Under the pieces are notes generated by a model. It was not told the origin of the DNA and searched no databases. It saw only the letters and a program-made list of their open reading frames with translations. Source: JAHFUI01 sp039931615 (GTDB taxonomy: Bacteria > Acidobacteriota > Vicinamibacteria > Vicinamibacterales > CAVVIG01). Taken from it: a stretch of 64,000 nucleotides of DNA. Location of the stretch: positions 62,001 to 126,000 of the forward strand of contig JBDTRR010000008.1 in assembly GCA_039931615.1 (NCBI GenBank), in the 5' to 3' direction. Made by a program: the position numbers and the translations under genes. This document shows, in pieces, positions 61,351 through 64,000 of the stretch; position 1 is the first letter of the stretch; each line of letters begins with the position of its first letter.

Positions 61351-62304
61351 TCAGGCCGTGGCGACTGATTGGCCGACAAACCACTCGTAGGTGTCGGCGA
61401 TGCCCTGCCGCAGTTCGATCGCATGCCGCCATCCCAGCTGGTGCAGGCGGGAGACATCGAGCAGCTTCTTGGGCGTCCCATCCGGCTTGTCGCTGTCGAA
61501 CACCAAGCGTGCCGCCGGGTGGACAATCTGGCGCACCATGTCGGCCAGCTCGCGAATCGACAGATCTTCGCCAGTGCCGACGTTGATGTGCTCGGCCGCG
61601 TCGTAATGCTCCATCAGGAACAGGCAGGCGTCGGCGAGATCGTCGACGTGAAGAAATTCGCGCCGCGGCGTGCCGGTGCCCCAAATCACGACCTCGTCGC
61701 GGCCGGCCACCTTGGCGTCGTGGAATTTTCGCATCAGCGCCGGCAGGACATGCGAGCTCGTCAGGTCGAAATTGTCCTGCGGGCCGTACAGATTCGTCGG
61801 CATCGCGGCGATGAAGTCACAGCCGTACTGCGTGCGATAGCTCTGGCACAGCTTGATCCCGGCGATCTTGGCGAGCGCGTACGCTTCGTTTGTCGGTTCC
61901 AGCGGACCGCTCAGCAAATACTCCTCTTTCATCGGCTGCGGGCAATCGCGCGGATAGATGCAGGAGCTGCCGAGGTAGAGCAGCCGCCTGACACCGTAGA
62001 GATGCGCGGCATGAACGACCGTGCCGTGGATCATCATGTTGTCGTAGAGGAACTCGGCCGGCCGCGTCGAATTGGCAAGAATGCCGCCGACCGTGCCGGC
62101 GACCAGGAAGACATACTCAGGCCGATTCGCACGGAACCAGTAGTTCACTGCCGCTTGATCGCGAAGATCGAGCTGCTCGCGCGTCGCGGTCAGCAGATTC
62201 CCACAGCCGGCGGCGGCGAGGCGCCGCATCACTGCCGAGCCGACCAGGCCCCGGTGCCCCGCGACAAAGATCCGGGCCGACCGCTCCATTTGATGATCAC
62301 GCAT
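61351..62304 (-). CDS. fcl: GDP-L-fucose synthase
   Basis: A 317-residue extended SDR enzyme that converts GDP-4-keto-6-deoxymannose to GDP-L-fucose by epimerisation and reduction. IFVAGHRGLVGSAVMRRLAA binds NADPH, FLVAGTVGGILANSTRPAEF and YLGSSCIYPRDCPQPMKEE are highly specific, and the catalytic YALAKIAG (YxxxK) and MPTNLYGPQDNFDL follow. The GDP-mannose 4,6-dehydratase needed upstream is not in the window. Its presence implies fucose in the polysaccharide. It lies 23 bases after the VanZ-LamG gene. Confidence 0.95.
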   Translation of the reverse strand: MRDHQMERSARIFVAGHRGLVGSAVMRRLAAAGCGNLLTATREQLDLRDQAAVNYWFRANRPEYVFLVAGTVGGILANSTRPAEFLYDNMMIHGTVVHAAHLYGVRRLLYLGSSCIYPRDCPQPMKEEYLLSGPLEPTNEAYALAKIAGIKLCQSYRTQYGCDFIAAMPTNLYGPQDNFDLTSSHVLPALMRKFHDAKVAGRDEVVIWGTGTPRREFLHVDDLADACLFLMEHYDAAEHINVGTGEDLSIRELADMVRQIVHPAARLVFDSDKPDGTPKKLLDVSRLHQLGWRHAIELRQGIADTYEWFVGQSVATA

Positions 62305-62327
62305 ATCGCTACCTCTTTACCGTCGAC

Positions 62328-63866
62328 TCAGCCGGGCTGATTTTCCAGGGCGTCACGTCGGGACTCGTCGGCGCGGACGGCGATCGACCGGCGCCACGGC
62401 AAGCGCGCGCTCGACAGCGTGGCGTTGCAGACGATGAGCACCCCGGCGGCAATTCCGGTCGCCTCGGCGACGTCAGCCCGATCGAAGAAGCGCCCACTCA
62501 CTCCGACGATCGTCGCCTCGAGGAGCACGGCGAACCCGAACACCCAGGCGAGACTGAACGCCAGGCGCTGACGGCCGCTGTGTCCGAGCAGGCCAATCAG
62601 CGCGCCAGGCACCAGAGACCATGCACCGACGTACGCCACTTCCCACATCTGGAGCTCGCCGGGACGAACCTCCAGCGACGGGAACATCAATGCCAGACCG
62701 GCGCCGGGCGTCAGCTCCGTTCTCGAGACGTAGTTGTCGTGAGCCATCGCCACCAGCAGGGTGGCACCGTCGTAAGTCGCCAGAATCTCATGTTCGCGGC
62801 GATCGGTGAATATCCCCGGAACGTAGACCTCGAGCGGATAGCCGTTGAGGCCGGTGTCCGGCGTCCGGAGGCGGAACACCAGATCACTGCCCTGCTGACC
62901 CAGCATGAAGTTGCGCAGGTATGGGCTGACGGAACTCGAGAGGATGCGCGCCGGGCCGTCCTGACTGGTGTCTTCGGTGGCACACCGGACGCGCAATGTG
63001 AACGCGTTGGTCTGCCGCAGCCGTTGCGCCAGGCCTGACGCCGGGCTGCCGCTCTCCAGCCAGGACCGGGCCGGCAGCCAGCCGTCGACTGGACCAGGCG
63101 TGTGCGAGCGCTCTCTCCACTCGAGGTCTGGCACCGTGCCGGAGGCATCCTGATAAGGCGGACGGCCATCGAACACGAACGAGCCGATCGGCGCTCCCGG
63201 CAGCCCGACCACCTCGCCGGCGGAGAACCGGCGCACGATCGCGGCCGGCGTTGCCGCATCCGTGATGTCGAGAGACAACACCCGTCCGCGCCACGGCCGG
63301 TCGCTGGTGTGTTCGTTGCCGATCAGCAGCGGATATCCGGAATCCCAGTTACTGAGGCGGCTGCGCGCCTGAAGAGTGCCGGAAACTACCAGCGCCACGA
63401 TTAGGAAGCTGCCGAGCAATCCAGCCAGCATCCCCGTCGACGTCGCGGCCCGCCACCGGACGAGACGCGACTCCGCTGAGACGCCCCATCGGCGGCCCAC
63501 CACCGCTCCGACGATCGAGCCAACCGTATTCGCCAGCACATCGATCAGCGACGAGTCCCGGGTCGGCAGAAACGCCTGCAGGTACTCGACAGTCCCGGAA
63601 ATCACCATCCCGGCAACGCCGGCCAGGACCACGATTGGCAACGCGAGCGATCGACGCCGTCCGGCGTGATGGAGCAGGAACCCCAGCGGCACGAACAGCA
63701 GCAGGTTGAGCAGGAAATGAACCGGATCCCGCTCGAGCGTCCCGTACTGAAACAGCTGCAATCCATGCTCGAGGCCGGCTGCGGCCATGAAATTGAACGG
63801 CGCCAGCGTGCCGGCGACGAAGCAGAGGAGCCAGACGGTGAGTACCCGCGCGCTGACAGAATTCAT
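62328..63866 (-). CDS. VanZ-like membrane protein fused to LamG-like domain
   Basis: A 512-residue membrane protein. Residues 1-145 are a VanZ-like domain with four helices (FNFMAAAGLEHGLQLFQYG, then LLNLLLFVPLGFLLHHAGR, VEYLQAFLPTRDSSLIDVLAN and GSIVGAVVGRRWG). A further helix near 150-170 leads to an extracytoplasmic concanavalin/LamG-like beta-sandwich (about 175-400; NFMLGQQGSDLVFRLRTPDT, EHEILATYDGATLLVAMAHD), and three more hydrophobic segments follow. VanZ-LamG proteins occur beside exopolysaccharide genes and may bind the glycan at the membrane; no activity is known. It lies 9 bases after the partial gene at the window edge. Confidence 0.85.
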   Translation of the reverse strand: MNSVSARVLTVWLLCFVAGTLAPFNFMAAAGLEHGLQLFQYGTLERDPVHFLLNLLLFVPLGFLLHHAGRRRSLALPIVVLAGVAGMVISGTVEYLQAFLPTRDSSLIDVLANTVGSIVGAVVGRRWGVSAESRLVRWRAATSTGMLAGLLGSFLIVALVVSGTLQARSRLSNWDSGYPLLIGNEHTSDRPWRGRVLSLDITDAATPAAIVRRFSAGEVVGLPGAPIGSFVFDGRPPYQDASGTVPDLEWRERSHTPGPVDGWLPARSWLESGSPASGLAQRLRQTNAFTLRVRCATEDTSQDGPARILSSSVSPYLRNFMLGQQGSDLVFRLRTPDTGLNGYPLEVYVPGIFTDRREHEILATYDGATLLVAMAHDNYVSRTELTPGAGLALMFPSLEVRPGELQMWEVAYVGAWSLVPGALIGLLGHSGRQRLAFSLAWVFGFAVLLEATIVGVSGRFFDRADVAEATGIAAGVLIVCNATLSSARLPWRRSIAVRADESRRDALENQPG

Positions 63867-63875
63867 GGCGGCGAT

Positions 63876-64000
63876 CTAGGGGAGCGGCGACGCAGCTTCG
63901 AGGCGATCGGCGCGACCGGACTCGATTGTCGCGCCAGGCGCGCGCTTGTCGGTCCATTCCAGGTTCGGGCTCAACAGGCCCCGGGCCGTCAAATCGGCGA
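63876..64000 (-). CDS. C-terminal end of a gene running off the window edge
   Basis: On the minus strand a frame open from the window edge ends at TAG 63878-63876. Its last 40 codons give DLTARGLLSPNLEWTDKRAP followed by GATIESGRADRLEAASPLP, and about 80 percent end in G or C, as in the neighbouring genes. The stop lies 9 bases before the VanZ-LamG start, as expected for an operon partner. The family cannot be recognised from this fragment. Confidence 0.5.
   Translation of the reverse strand, partial: ADLTARGLLSPNLEWTDKRAPGATIESGRADRLEAASPLP

Overview
The window reads as a piece of a high-GC chromosome from an Acidobacteriota member, most likely class Vicinamibacteria. This assignment is inference. 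It rests on an operon pairing ankyrin repeats with DUF1592/DUF1552-type proteins, a 1050-residue TonB-dependent receptor with an N-terminal carboxypeptidase-regulatory-like domain, strongly G/C-ending codons, and palindromic intergenic repeats whose translation gives VRLKxDxTY-like peptides. No rRNA, tRNA, CRISPR array, insertion sequence or phage gene was recognised.

Left part (1-20623). The window opens inside lon. A long inverted repeat separates lon from an OsmC-like gene, which is divergent from an FAD disulfide oxidoreductase that seems to start at a CTG codon. A RodZ-like HTH-TM-PEGA gene and a secreted hypothetical gene follow. A four-gene minus-strand operon (11069 to 4459) encodes an ankyrin protein, a di-CxxCH cytochrome-like DUF1592 protein, a Tat-exported DUF1552 protein and a Tat-exported phosphotriesterase-family hydrolase. 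Next come a secreted metallo-beta-lactamase-fold protein, an FkbM methyltransferase, a secreted NHL beta-propeller and a truncated hemoglobin. A 300-bp patch packed with compound palindromes ends at the stop codon of the TonB receptor. A further methyltransferase closes this part.

Right part (21158-64000). Almost everything here belongs to one large surface-polysaccharide locus, laid out in blocks of alternating strand. It holds a CapD/PglF-type dehydratase, a PglC-like initiating sugar transferase, an O-antigen-ligase-type membrane protein, and at least nine glycosyltransferases or glycosyltransferase-like proteins. It has NDP-sugar genes (glucose-1-phosphate cytidylyltransferase, 3,5-epimerase, C-methyltransferase, GDP-fucose synthase, a DegT aminotransferase, a Gfo/Idh/MocA-SDR fusion and a UDP-galactopyranose-mutase-like flavoprotein). 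It also has a PIG-L deacetylase, a DUF4910 peptidase-like protein, two asparagine-synthetase-like proteins, two membrane-anchored SGNH-like proteins, a secreted beta-helix protein and a VanZ-LamG fusion. Three FkbM and three other SAM methyltransferases in this part point to a heavily decorated, methylated glycan that may contain fucose and a C-branched deoxysugar. No flippase, copolymerase or outer-membrane export gene is in the window, so the locus must extend beyond it or export by unrecognised parts.

The most interesting points are the paralogue pairs in which one copy lost catalytic residues (SGNH at 23581 versus 29134; Asn-synthetase-like at 30793 versus 54716), the Gfo-SDR fusion, the periplasmic ankyrin/cytochrome/hydrolase operon, the CTG start, and the multi-hairpin repeats, one of which supplies a possible start of the hemoglobin gene.
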